Shown here in pieces: positions 7,368 through 15,623 of a stretch of 37,907 bases of DNA (the first letter of the stretch is position 1; every line of letters begins with the position of its first letter). A program made the position numbers and the translations under genes. Origin of the DNA: CAZTBB01 sp964611755 (GTDB taxonomy: Bacteria; Pseudomonadota; Alphaproteobacteria; Micavibrionales; Micavibrionaceae); assembly GCA_964611755.1 (NCBI GenBank), contig CAZTBB010000013.1, forward strand, positions 1 through 37,907. Reading direction: 5' to 3'. The notes beneath the pieces are model-generated. The model was not told the origin of the DNA. It worked only from the letters and a program-made list of their open reading frames with translations, and made no database searches.

Positions 7368-8222
7368 ATGAGACAATTTTTCGGGCTATGCCTGCTCACC
7401 TGTTTTATAGGCATGATGGTAATCGCCTCAACGGCTCTCGCGCAAAGTGTCAAAAGTCACTACCCGATCGGCAAAGTCGCGGCCATAGAAGGCGAGGCTT
7501 TCATCGTCTCCCTCAACGGCAATAAACGCGCCCTCAAGGCCGATGAGCCCATCTTCTTTAACGCAGCGATTGAAACCGGCGCAGGTTCCCGCCTGATGGT
7601 TCTTTTTATTGACGATACAACGGTCACACTGGGGGAGAGAGCCGAGCTGGTGATCGATGAATTTGTCTTTGACCCCTATGAATCCCAAGAAAACAAAGGG
7701 CGCTTTTCTGTTGCGAAAGGGGCGTTTTATTGGGTTAGCGGCATGATCGGTAAACGCGAAGAGCCCGATGTGCTGATCACCACGGGGATTGGAACCGTTG
7801 GTATTCGTGGCACTCAATTTTGGGGCGGCATGCTCGACCAAAGTTATGGTCTGTTGGTTACGGATGGCAAGGTGAATTTTCGCGGTAACTTTGGATCGCT
7901 GGACGTTCCGGCCGGAAAAGGTGTTTTTATCGGCCCCGAGAACGATGATAGCGACACACTCTCCAAAGCCGGAGATATCGCCGAATGGCGCCCTGAAACA
8001 GTGGGTCGCGCCATAGAAACCATCAGCTTCAGTACAATGGCCAAGGAAGCCCTTGATGCCAAACTCAAAACCATGAAAAAAGAAAATATCCGCACGCGCC
8101 ATGATTATCGCGGCCAGATGTTCCCCTACAAGGAAAACCCGTTTGCCCCGCGCCTCAAGCAAGAAGAGGACGAGTTCTTCTCGGATGAATTCATGGAAAT
8201 GAAGAATAAGAAAAACCAGTAA
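7368..8222 (+). CDS. Secreted FecR-domain protein
   Basis: This 284-residue protein has a signal peptide (hydrophobic core residues 5-22, cleavage likely after ALA at 25) and then a FecR-type beta domain: a GKVAAIEGEAFIVS strand, AAIETGAGSRLMVLFIDDTTVTLGERAELVID, and the IGTVGIRGTQFWGG stretch seen in exported FecR-domain proteins of alphaproteobacteria. It lacks the N-terminal cytoplasmic anti-sigma region and the transmembrane helix of classical FecR, and no FecI sigma factor or TonB receptor is adjacent, so an anti-sigma role is unlikely. The C-terminal 70 residues are charged and probably flexible. Its function is unknown; the palindromic operator upstream suggests tight control. Confidence 0.82.
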   Translation: MRQFFGLCLLTCFIGMMVIASTALAQSVKSHYPIGKVAAIEGEAFIVSLNGNKRALKADEPIFFNAAIETGAGSRLMVLFIDDTTVTLGERAELVIDEFVFDPYESQENKGRFSVAKGAFYWVSGMIGKREEPDVLITTGIGTVGIRGTQFWGGMLDQSYGLLVTDGKVNFRGNFGSLDVPAGKGVFIGPENDDSDTLSKAGDIAEWRPETVGRAIETISFSTMAKEALDAKLKTMKKENIRTRHDYRGQMFPYKENPFAPRLKQEEDEFFSDEFMEMKNKKNQ

Positions 8223-8258
8223 AGCTTCGGGTAAACATCGATCAATCCGTGTTGATGA

Positions 8259-9236
8259 TCAGAGCCATTTAAAGGTTCTGAACAGGATAATTTGCAGCAC
8301 CACTATGACAGAAAGAATGCCGCAGAATATCATAAAGGCATCGCCATTATCCGCCCCGGGAATGCCGCCCACATTAATACCCAGCAAGCCTGTCAAAAAC
8401 CCGAGCGGCAAGAATATCGCTGCGATTACCGATAGAACATACATGTTTTTGTTCATTTTATCGGCAATAACCGTTGCCAATTCATCCTTGATAATCTGCC
8501 CGCGCTCGCGGATAGCATCCAAATCCTCAACATAGCGCACCACACGGTCATATGTTTCCTGCAAGTGCCGCCTGTTATGTTTATCCAACCAGCTTACCTC
8601 GCTCGAGCGCAGGTAACTCAGGACATCTTTTTGTGGAGCGATATAACGCCTAAAGATAATGGCCTGTTTACGAATTTCTGTAACGATCTGACGATCGCGA
8701 GCCCGTGGCTCATCCAGAATTTTTTCTTCTATATCATCCAGCTTCTCATCCAATTCAGAGAACACGCTCTCCATGCGCTCGAATAAACGGCCGGTAAGCG
8801 CGGCTAAAAACTCCCCCGCATTTTTGGGCCCCGTGCCGGATAACAGCCGTTCCTGAATATCCTTTACAGCCTTTAACGGCCTCAGACGTACGCTGATGAT
8901 GCGGCTTTTATCGACCCATAAACGAATAGAGATCATATCCTCGGGCTGGGCATTTTCATTCAAATTTACGCCGCGCAAAATCATAAGGACACCGTCCTCA
9001 TATTCCGTGATACGCGGGCGCGTCTCCTGCGCGAATAGCGCATCCAAAATCAGATGGTCAAGATAATCAACCTCTTGTTGAAGCCATGCACGGCTGGCCG
9101 GATTTGTTCCATCCAAATGCACCCATGCCAGCGCTTTATCTTTAATCAAACGGGAAATATCATCGCCCGATAGCTCCTCCCCCGATCCGTCACCAACAAT
9201 GCTTAATGCGTGAATTATGCCTGTATCCGTTGTCAT
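8259..9236 (-). CDS. zntB: CorA-family divalent cation transporter, ZntB-like
   Basis: This 325-residue inner-membrane protein has a long cytoplasmic N-terminal domain rich in charged helices, including a coiled stretch around ERMESVFSELDEKLDDIEEKIL, followed by two C-terminal transmembrane helices. The loop after the first helix reads GINVGGIPG, which is the ZntB form of the CorA family GMN motif. ZntB proteins transport zinc; the direction has been debated. The gene ends 36 bases from the convergent FecR-domain gene and probably forms its own unit. Assignment to the family is firm, substrate less so. Confidence 0.9.
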   Translation of the reverse strand: MTTDTGIIHALSIVGDGSGEELSGDDISRLIKDKALAWVHLDGTNPASRAWLQQEVDYLDHLILDALFAQETRPRITEYEDGVLMILRGVNLNENAQPEDMISIRLWVDKSRIISVRLRPLKAVKDIQERLLSGTGPKNAGEFLAALTGRLFERMESVFSELDEKLDDIEEKILDEPRARDRQIVTEIRKQAIIFRRYIAPQKDVLSYLRSSEVSWLDKHNRRHLQETYDRVVRYVEDLDAIRERGQIIKDELATVIADKMNKNMYVLSVIAAIFLPLGFLTGLLGINVGGIPGADNGDAFMIFCGILSVIVVLQIILFRTFKWL

Positions 9237-9288
9237 GTGATTATCTTACAATATAAACACTGTCAGACTAAGGAAAAATATACAGGCA

Positions 9289-10089
9289 TCATCCAAAATG
9301 AGACGCCCACAACAAGCGCAGCTCTTTAAAAGCCGGCGGCAATGTAACGGCCGGATCAAACACATCGTAATTCAGGGCTTTTAGCCGGGTATGATATTGA
9401 CGGGATAGCCCTTGGCATAACCGAAGGATGCGCGCCTTAGGCGTCAGATACTTTTGATACAGGGCTGCCGATGCTTCTATGACATGCGCCAAACCCTCTT
9501 GAGCTTTCAGCTCATAGAGCTTATCCGCGCGCACATCATAACGGCGCATCAGATCGTCCGGCAGGTAATGCCTGCGCTGCCTTGCGTGAAACACCACAGA
9601 GCGTAAAAGCCCGATCACACCAAAATTGATCGCCACCTGCTTGATCATGGCATCATCATCCAGCCTCTCTTGCCCTGATATCCTCAGGCAGAGCCGCAGC
9701 AAAGGCGTTTGCGTAAACTCAGCATATTTCTTGAGGCCATCCAAAGAACTTGGCGCGACGTCTTCCAAATCAAATTCGCGCGCGTAAATTAAATCCAGAA
9801 AATCCTTCTGTGGCAAATCATAACGCTGGATGACATCGGCCAGAGGCTGGATGACCTCATGCTCTAAAATGTCCGGTTCATCCTTATAAAGCCCATCCAG
9901 CGCATCACGCCACCATTGCAGGCGAATATGCCCGAGCATTGTCTCGGTGACGACCTCGCGCGTTTTTGCGATCTCGTGATGAAAGGCAAAGAGCACACGC
10001 AGATCGGCACTCACCTGCTCGCTAAAATATAGCGAGATCAAAAAGCGATCAGGGTCATGATCCCTGACTAAATCGGTACAATAATCCAT
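9289..10089 (-). CDS. Squalene/phytoene synthase-like protein, NDUFAF6 (complex I assembly factor) homologue
   Basis: The 266-residue protein has the fold signature of trans-isoprenyl synthases but has lost both aspartate-rich metal motifs: the first site reads FHHEIAKTREVV and the second GLLRSVVFHARQRRHYLP, where a true synthase has Asp-rich sequences. The HIRLQWWRDAL segment is typical of the alphaproteobacterial relatives of mitochondrial NDUFAF6 (C8orf38), a complex I assembly factor. I therefore infer a non-catalytic role in NADH dehydrogenase assembly. In many alphaproteobacteria this gene directly follows the Mth938-like gene; here sodB and a phosphoesterase gene on the other strand lie between. 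Confidence 0.8.
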   Translation of the reverse strand: MDYCTDLVRDHDPDRFLISLYFSEQVSADLRVLFAFHHEIAKTREVVTETMLGHIRLQWWRDALDGLYKDEPDILEHEVIQPLADVIQRYDLPQKDFLDLIYAREFDLEDVAPSSLDGLKKYAEFTQTPLLRLCLRISGQERLDDDAMIKQVAINFGVIGLLRSVVFHARQRRHYLPDDLMRRYDVRADKLYELKAQEGLAHVIEASAALYQKYLTPKARILRLCQGLSRQYHTRLKALNYDVFDPAVTLPPAFKELRLLWASHFG

Positions 10090-10207
10090 GACGGATACGT
10101 GGCTCCAAAATTAAACGCTTGAGAATTCATAAAATATCCCTAAGTTTATAATACAAATTTCACAGGACTGTAGATTTTTTACGCCCAAAAATAAAGGAGA
10201 GACCAAT

Positions 10208-10825
10208 ATGCCTTACGAATTACCTGAATTGCCTTATGCTTATGATGCGCTGGACCCATACATGTCGGCCGAGACATTGGAATTTCATCATGACAAGCAT
10301 CACCTGGCTTATATCACCAAGGGCAATGAGATGATCGTGGGCACAGGTCAGGAAGACGCATCTTTGGAACAGGCGATGATTTGGGCCTTTCAGAACAATC
10401 CGGGGCTGTTTAACCAACTTGGCCAACATTATAACCACATTCATTTCTGGAACTGGATGGCACCGAACGGTGGTGGATCATCTCTACCGGGTTCCCTGCA
10501 AAGCGCTATTGATGAAAGCTTCGGGTCCTTTGATGCCTTCCGCGGCAAGTTTATCGAAGCCGGCATTACGCAATTTGGTTCCGGCTGGTGCTGGTTGGTG
10601 CTGGATGATAATGGCAAGCTTGAGGTGATGAAAACACCGAATGGTGAAAACCCTCTTGTCTTTGGTAAAACACCTCTTCTTGGGTGCGATGTTTGGGAAC
10701 ATAGCTACTATATTGATTACCGCAATGCGCGCCCGAAATATCTCGAGGCCTTCGTCGACAGTCTTGTGAACTGGGAGTATGTGGCGGAGCTCTATGAGAA
10801 TGGCCCCCTTAAGATTGCAGCCTGA
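10208..10825 (+). CDS. sodB: Superoxide dismutase, Fe type
   Basis: SodB converts superoxide to oxygen and hydrogen peroxide in the cytoplasm. The metal ligands are H27 (EFHHDKHH), H77 (YNHIHFW), D161 and H165 (DVWEHSYYIDY). Q73 in LGQHYNH sits where Fe-SODs carry the glutamine that tunes the metal, which supports iron over manganese. The length of 205 residues is standard. A strong AAGGAGAG lies just before the ATG at 10208. A -10-like TATAAT occurs at 10147 but no good -35 is seen. An intrinsic terminator follows at 10863. Confidence 0.96.
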   Translation: MPYELPELPYAYDALDPYMSAETLEFHHDKHHLAYITKGNEMIVGTGQEDASLEQAMIWAFQNNPGLFNQLGQHYNHIHFWNWMAPNGGGSSLPGSLQSAIDESFGSFDAFRGKFIEAGITQFGSGWCWLVLDDNGKLEVMKTPNGENPLVFGKTPLLGCDVWEHSYYIDYRNARPKYLEAFVDSLVNWEYVAELYENGPLKIAA

Positions 10826-10862
10826 TTTAGAGTAAAAACGAATCAGTATTTTTACAGCCTAC

Positions 10863-10902
10863 AAAGCTGAGCAGCTTCTATCCGTTGCTCAGCTTTATTT
10901 TT
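10863..10902 (+). terminator. Intrinsic terminator of sodB
   Basis: A perfect 11-bp stem, AAAGCTGAGCA / TGCTCAGCTTT, with a 12-base loop is followed by TTTATTTTT-like sequence. It lies 37 bases after the sodB stop codon and separates sodB from the phosphoesterase gene downstream. Confidence 0.88.
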
Positions 10903-10983
10903 AAAATTAAATTCGCATTATTATTTTTCCTCTGCTAGCGTCACTTTACAAGAGAACATTTGAGTGAGTGTCTGGGAGGACAT

Positions 10984-12096
10984 ATGCCACGGGATACGGG
11001 GGGGAACACCCCACGGCCACCACGAGACGAAGACCCGCTTTTTCGTGCCTATATCATTACCGATATCCATTTAGGGCCGGATATCACCAGCAATGGGCAG
11101 CTCGAAAAACAGGGAAGCGCAGCAGAGCCATTGCTGCGAGAACTTTTTAACATTGTTGCCAATGACACGAACCGTATTGATGCCCTGATCTCGAATGGTG
11201 ATGAATACACGGCTCAAAAAATTGTTTCACAAAAAGACTTTGATCAGGCCGGCCATGATGCGCAAGCCAAATGGAGCACATCCCCCAAAGAAGCACATGA
11301 CATTGACCGCGAAAGATTTTCTAAGGTAAATGCCCTGCTTACACCATTTCAAAAGCATGCGGGCGTTATTTTACGATCTGTCGGCAACCATGAAAGCCGC
11401 AATAAAGTCTCACAAGCGCAGCGCGCCTCACGCGTGTTTGATACGGATAATCTCCGTGTTGTTGTATTCAACCCAAATGCCGATACCGCGGCTACAAAAC
11501 AGGCCATCAAGCTCATGGGTAAAATCAATGACAAACGCGCCATCCTTGATAGCCCTGATGATTACAAAGCCAAGAAACTGGACAAAGCCAGACGCTCTCT
11601 TGCCGTATTAGAGCGCCGATTAAGTCGCCTTAAAAAGAAAATCAGCGTCCCCGATCGTGTCTGCAGTACAGATAAAAAAGATTATTTATGGCTTACGCCG
11701 CATGATGTTAGCTTCCTTGCCGAGGCCATAGAAAGCGCGGGATCAAAACCGGTTATTGTGATCTCGCATATTCCTATGAATGAATATGCCAATGGGGATA
11801 TCGCCACAAATATTCTGGACCGTGATGACCGTGATGTTCTCTGCGCTGTGCATGGTCACCGCGAAGTTGATGAAATCACACCCAATGGCGATGGTCTGAA
11901 ACCGGCTATACACGTCAAACATTTTACTCGCCCCGCACCGTATGAGGGTCAATCCTATGGCGCGCATACTATCCTCGAAGTTTATGGTGACAGGGTTGAG
12001 TTCCACACGCGCCATATTGGCCGCAATGATCTGGATGGTGTTTATACTATTGAGCGCAGCAGAGCTATGCAGCCACAGCAAGACGCGTTCGTATAA
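10984..12096 (+). CDS. Calcineurin-like metallophosphoesterase, function unknown
   Basis: The 370-residue protein carries the metal-binding motifs of the family in order: D27-x-H29 (TDIHLG), G72-D73 (SNGDE), G134-N135-H136-E137 (VGNHES), H262 (ISHIP) and H290-G-H292 (VHGHRE). The usual spacing is enlarged by an insert at about residues 150-225 that holds a lysine- and arginine-rich helical stretch. No signal peptide is visible, so it is probably cytoplasmic. The substrate cannot be told. The ATG at 10984 is chosen because GGGAGGA lies just upstream; an in-frame TTG at 10960 precedes it. The gene converges on the Mth938-like gene with 7 bases between the stops. Confidence 0.82.
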   Translation: MPRDTGGNTPRPPRDEDPLFRAYIITDIHLGPDITSNGQLEKQGSAAEPLLRELFNIVANDTNRIDALISNGDEYTAQKIVSQKDFDQAGHDAQAKWSTSPKEAHDIDRERFSKVNALLTPFQKHAGVILRSVGNHESRNKVSQAQRASRVFDTDNLRVVVFNPNADTAATKQAIKLMGKINDKRAILDSPDDYKAKKLDKARRSLAVLERRLSRLKKKISVPDRVCSTDKKDYLWLTPHDVSFLAEAIESAGSKPVIVISHIPMNEYANGDIATNILDRDDRDVLCAVHGHREVDEITPNGDGLKPAIHVKHFTRPAPYEGQSYGAHTILEVYGDRVEFHTRHIGRNDLDGVYTIERSRAMQPQQDAFV

Positions 12097-12103
12097 AACA
12101 ACT

Positions 12104-12493
12104 CTATTTTGATGTTGGTAATGTTGGCAATAAGGCGGCGACCACGCGACGCCCTTCTGCCATAAGAACGTTATAAGTGCGGCATGCCGCGCCCGTATCC
12201 ATCACCTCTACACTGAGGCCTTGTTCTTTTAATGCTGCCTTGAGAGCCGTGGGCAAAAAGCGGATTTTATCGCCGCACCCTAGAAGCACGACATCAATAT
12301 TGTCTTTATTTTCTAACAAGCTAGAGAAGCTTTCAAATGTCAGACCGTCAAAAGAATTCACACCCCAAACCACCGACGATGACACAGATACAATAACGGG
12401 CGTATCGTATTGTTTGCCGCTGATACGGAAGCCACCATTATCATAATTTTGGATAATTTGCGCATCAGCCTTAATCAGAGGAGTTACATCCAT
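12104..12493 (-). CDS. Mth938-like domain protein, NDUFAF3 (complex I assembly factor) homologue
   Basis: The 129-residue protein matches the Mth938/DUF498 family: LIKADAQIIQNYDNGGFRISG at the start, then ...VLLGCGDKIRFLP, then VEVMDTGAACRTYNVLMAEGRRVVAALLP. The mitochondrial member NDUFAF3 is a complex I assembly factor. In alphaproteobacteria the gene commonly lies after secF and before the NDUFAF6-like gene, and here it follows secF by 20 bases on the same strand, so it is likely in the sec operon. A role in assembling or docking NADH dehydrogenase is inferred from the mitochondrial homologues. Confidence 0.85.
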   Translation of the reverse strand: MDVTPLIKADAQIIQNYDNGGFRISGKQYDTPVIVSVSSSVVWGVNSFDGLTFESFSSLLENKDNIDVVLLGCGDKIRFLPTALKAALKEQGLSVEVMDTGAACRTYNVLMAEGRRVVAALLPTLPTSK

Positions 12494-12513
12494 GACGTGC
12501 CCATCGTGTTAAA

Positions 12514-13464
12514 TTAAGCGCTCTGCTCTGCCACCTCTTCGGCAACATCTTTACGCGTGATCTTCATAAAGGTCAAAAGCGGCGCTGCTACAAAGATAGA
12601 GGAATAGGTTCCGATCACAATCCCAAAGATCAGCGCATACACAAAGCCGCGGATCACCTCACCGCCCCAAACCCAGAGTGCAATCAAGGCCAAAAGTGTT
12701 GTCACAGAGGTCATAATGGTTCGAGCCAATGTTTTGTTTACGGCCAAATTCAACAGCTCATTGAGAGGCATTTTCTTATATTTACGCAGCTTCTCGCGCA
12801 CACGGTCAAATACAACCACCGTGTCATTAATCGAGTATCCGGCAATCATCAAAATGGCCGCCACAGTCGAGAGGTTGAACTCCATTTGCGTCAAGGCAAA
12901 CAGGCCAATGGTCGCGATCGCATCATGCGCCAATGCAATAACAGCCGCTATCCCGAACTGCCATTCAAAGCGGAACCAGATATAGGCCAGAATACCAATC
13001 AATGAGAACAGAACCGCATACAGGCCCTGGCGTTTTAATTCTTCACCCACCTGCGGCCCAACAAACTCCACGCGGCGATACTCCACCGCATCATTACCGA
13101 ATTTTTCATCGAGCAGTGCACGCACCGCCTCAATGGCCGCCTTCTCGGCCTCCGGGCCGCCCTCTTGTTGTGGCAAGCGGATCAATAAATCATCGGGCTG
13201 GCCAAATTCCTGAATAGAGATGGAGCCGAGATCAAGCCCACCAAGAGCTTGGCGCATCTCTGTAAGATCAGGTACAACAGGTGTGCGCACTTCGATCAAT
13301 GTCCCACCTGTGAAATCAATTCCAAAATTCAGGCCATCCTTAACCGTTAAGGAAATGGACCCCAGAATAATGATCATAGAGATCACAAACGCGACGCGGC
13401 GCAGCCCCAAGAAATTGAGGTTGATGTCATCTGGAATAATTTGCAGTCCTTTAATCATCATCAC
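12514..13464 (-). CDS. secF: Protein translocase subunit SecF
   Basis: SecF works with SecD to use the proton gradient to pull exported proteins out of the SecYEG channel. The 316-residue protein shows a first membrane helix, a periplasmic domain containing NFGIDFTGGT, and five further helices with the conserved AHDAIATIG and YSINDTVVVFDRVREKLRK motifs. The start has three successive Met codons (13464, 13461, 13458) and lies 3 bases after the secD stop, so translation is probably coupled. Confidence 0.97.
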   Translation of the reverse strand: MMMIKGLQIIPDDINLNFLGLRRVAFVISMIIILGSISLTVKDGLNFGIDFTGGTLIEVRTPVVPDLTEMRQALGGLDLGSISIQEFGQPDDLLIRLPQQEGGPEAEKAAIEAVRALLDEKFGNDAVEYRRVEFVGPQVGEELKRQGLYAVLFSLIGILAYIWFRFEWQFGIAAVIALAHDAIATIGLFALTQMEFNLSTVAAILMIAGYSINDTVVVFDRVREKLRKYKKMPLNELLNLAVNKTLARTIMTSVTTLLALIALWVWGGEVIRGFVYALIFGIVIGTYSSIFVAAPLLTFMKITRKDVAEEVAEQSA

Positions 13465-13467
13465 ATC

Positions 13468-15027
13468 CTATATTGGCAAAGCCTTTGGCTTGGCTTTATG
13501 CAGCCATGTCAGAACCAACAAACGGGTCACCATAATCGCCGAGAAGAAGGATGTTAAAATCCCGACCCCCAGCGTAACGGCGAAACCTTTAATGGGCCCT
13601 GTCCCAAATGAAAACAGGATAATGGCCGCAATCAATGTTGTCAGGTTTGAATCAATAATGGTCGCCATAGCGCGGCTGTAGCCAGCATCAATCGCAGAGA
13701 TTGGCGAGCGCCCGGCGCGATATTCCTCACGAATGCGCTCAAAGATCAGCACATTCGCATCCACCGCCATACCGATTGTAAGAACAATACCGGCAATCCC
13801 CGGCAAGGTCAGCGTGGCTTGCAGGCCGGAAAGAATGGCAAAGATCAGTGCCACATTCACAACCAAGGCGACATTCGCCATCATGCCAAACATACCGTAA
13901 ATCAGCGCCATAAAAACAAGCACGAGCGCCAGCGCGATGATGCTCGCATTCTTGCCCGCCTCGACCGAGTCAGCCCCCAAAGACGGCCCCACACTGCGCT
14001 CTTCCATCACCGTTAAAGGCGCAGGAAGCGCACCCGCACGAAGCAAGACAGCCAGATCATTGGCCGATTGCACGGTAAAGCCGCCGGAGATTTGCCCCTG
14101 CCCGCCACAAATCGGCTCGCGGATATTCGGTGCGCTGATCACTTCATCATCCAGAACAATCGCAAATGGCTTGTTTACATTATTGCGCGTGACATCACAA
14201 AAACGACGCGCGCCAACATTATTCATACGAAAACTTACAACCGCCTGTGAGTTTTGATCAAAAGATGGCGCGGCATGATCCAGCATATCCCCCGTAATCA
14301 TAGGGCGACGCTGAACAGATAAGCGGCGCCCCGGCTCATCCGCGTAAGGCAGGTTTAATGCGCCAATGGATGATGATCCCCCTGTAATATCACTTACCAG
14401 ATGGAAGGTCAGTTTCGCGGTTGTCCCGACAAGGCGTTTCAGGTCTTCTGCATTCGCGCCCGGCACTTGCAACAGAATGCGGTCTTCACCCTGGCGTGCA
14501 ATCGTCGGCTCTGTTGTCCCGACCTCATCCACGCGGCGGCGAACAATCTCAATTGATTGCTCCAAAGTCAGATCCCGGATCTCTTTGATACCAATATCAT
14601 TAAGCGTGGCTTCAATCGTTTTGCCATCTTCCGACGTTAGAATGTCGATATTCTGGTACGAACGACGCAACATTTTTCGCGCCTCCTCACCATCGGCCGC
14701 ATCACGCAATACAATGCGCACCCCCACAGGAACAGCGCCAATGCGCGTATAGCCCAGCTTGGCTTCACGAAGCTGCTTGCGCATATCCTGAAGCATAATG
14801 TCGGCGCGCTCTGTGAAGACGACATCCATATCCACCTCATAGAGCAAATGCGCCCCGCCGCGCAGATCAAGACCGAGATTAATCGTCTTGGTCGGCGCCC
14901 AGCCCGGCAGACTGTCTTTTAACGAGCGCTGAAGGTTGCCCCCTACCAGATTGGGCATCGCATAGAGAAACCCCATCACCGAAATGATGATGATCATTGC
15001 TGTTTTCCATGTGGAGATTTGAACCAT
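13468..15027 (-). CDS. secD: Protein translocase subunit SecD
   Basis: SecD is the partner of SecF in proton-driven completion of export. The 519-residue protein has an N-terminal membrane helix (residues about 9-28), the NLGLDLRGGAHLLYEVD motif, a large periplasmic region, and a C-terminal bundle of five helices with IVLTIGMAVDANVLIFERIREEYRAG (shown here only as the DANVLIFERIREE core). The start has AAGAAGG about 10 bases upstream. It lies 46 bases after yajC and 3 bases before secF in one minus-strand operon. Confidence 0.97.
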   Translation of the reverse strand: MVQISTWKTAMIIIISVMGFLYAMPNLVGGNLQRSLKDSLPGWAPTKTINLGLDLRGGAHLLYEVDMDVVFTERADIMLQDMRKQLREAKLGYTRIGAVPVGVRIVLRDAADGEEARKMLRRSYQNIDILTSEDGKTIEATLNDIGIKEIRDLTLEQSIEIVRRRVDEVGTTEPTIARQGEDRILLQVPGANAEDLKRLVGTTAKLTFHLVSDITGGSSSIGALNLPYADEPGRRLSVQRRPMITGDMLDHAAPSFDQNSQAVVSFRMNNVGARRFCDVTRNNVNKPFAIVLDDEVISAPNIREPICGGQGQISGGFTVQSANDLAVLLRAGALPAPLTVMEERSVGPSLGADSVEAGKNASIIALALVLVFMALIYGMFGMMANVALVVNVALIFAILSGLQATLTLPGIAGIVLTIGMAVDANVLIFERIREEYRAGRSPISAIDAGYSRAMATIIDSNLTTLIAAIILFSFGTGPIKGFAVTLGVGILTSFFSAIMVTRLLVLTWLHKAKPKALPI

Positions 15028-15041
15028 CTGGTCTAGACCTT

Positions 15042-15071
15042 CTTATTCGCAAGAACCTTATTCGCAGAAAC
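15042..15071. repeat. 15-base tandem duplication between yajC and secD
   Basis: Two adjacent units, CTTATTCGCAAGAAC and CTTATTCGCAGAAAC, differ at two positions. They fill most of the yajC-secD spacer. No function is evident; it looks like a local slippage duplication. Confidence 0.6.
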
Positions 15072-15073
15072 GC

Positions 15074-15496
15074 TTACTTTTTTGCTTTTGCCTTATCCTT
15101 GGCATCAGCCGCTTTTGAATCATTGGCTGCCGCCTTGATATCATTGGCCTTTGTCTGGATCGTTGAGCGCAGAGCTGTAACCTTTACGCCGCTGCCAAGA
15201 TCAATCACAATTTCATCATCATCTAAAATCTTATCAATCTTGCCGACCAGACCACCGCCGGTGATCACCTTATCGCCTTTTTCAAGCTTATCAAGCATCG
15301 CTTTGTGCTCTTTGAAACGGCGCTGCTGGGGCATAATCAAAAGCACGTAGAACAACACAACCAGAACCAGAACAAGCCCCATATTGTACATAAAGGCTTC
15401 GGTTGCACTGGGTGCGTTTGGAATTGGTGCAATCGCCTCTGTACCCACCGATGTATCCAATGTCACTTCTTGTGCATGTGCGGGGTTAATGAACAT
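15074..15496 (-). CDS. yajC: Preprotein translocase accessory protein YajC
   Basis: YajC is a small inner-membrane partner of SecDF. The 140-residue protein has one transmembrane helix (NMGLVLVLVVLFYVLLI), followed by the family motif MPQQRRFKEHKAMLDKLEKGDKVITGGG and a lysine- and alanine-rich tail. The ATG at 15496 is chosen because AAGGAG lies 10 bases upstream; the frame extends to 15604 without family similarity. The N-terminus NPAHAQ looks like a leftover export signal and is often seen in alphaproteobacterial YajC. It heads the yajC-secD-secF series. Confidence 0.94.
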   Translation of the reverse strand: MFINPAHAQEVTLDTSVGTEAIAPIPNAPSATEAFMYNMGLVLVLVVLFYVLLIMPQQRRFKEHKAMLDKLEKGDKVITGGGLVGKIDKILDDDEIVIDLGSGVKVTALRSTIQTKANDIKAAANDSKAADAKDKAKAKK

Positions 15497-15623
15497 AGTT
15501 AATCCACTCCTTGTAAAAATCTCATATATTTGAATATCGGTTGTGACTATAAAGCGCTTTGTATGAAATACAAGTGGGTGCAGATCATCGATCCGAAAAT
15601 GCACACAAAAAAACGATTATTCC

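Noticed and set aside
7428..8162. Long open frame on the minus strand (244 codons) across the FecR-domain gene
   Set aside because: It is antisense to a gene with clear signal peptide, domain match, promoter and ribosome-binding site; its product resembles no family and it has no start signals.
9289..10089. Carotenoid or hopanoid synthesis gene (phytoene/squalene synthase)
   Set aside because: Both Asp-rich motifs needed for catalysis are absent and no other carotenoid or hopanoid genes are nearby; the complex I assembly factor homologue explains it better.
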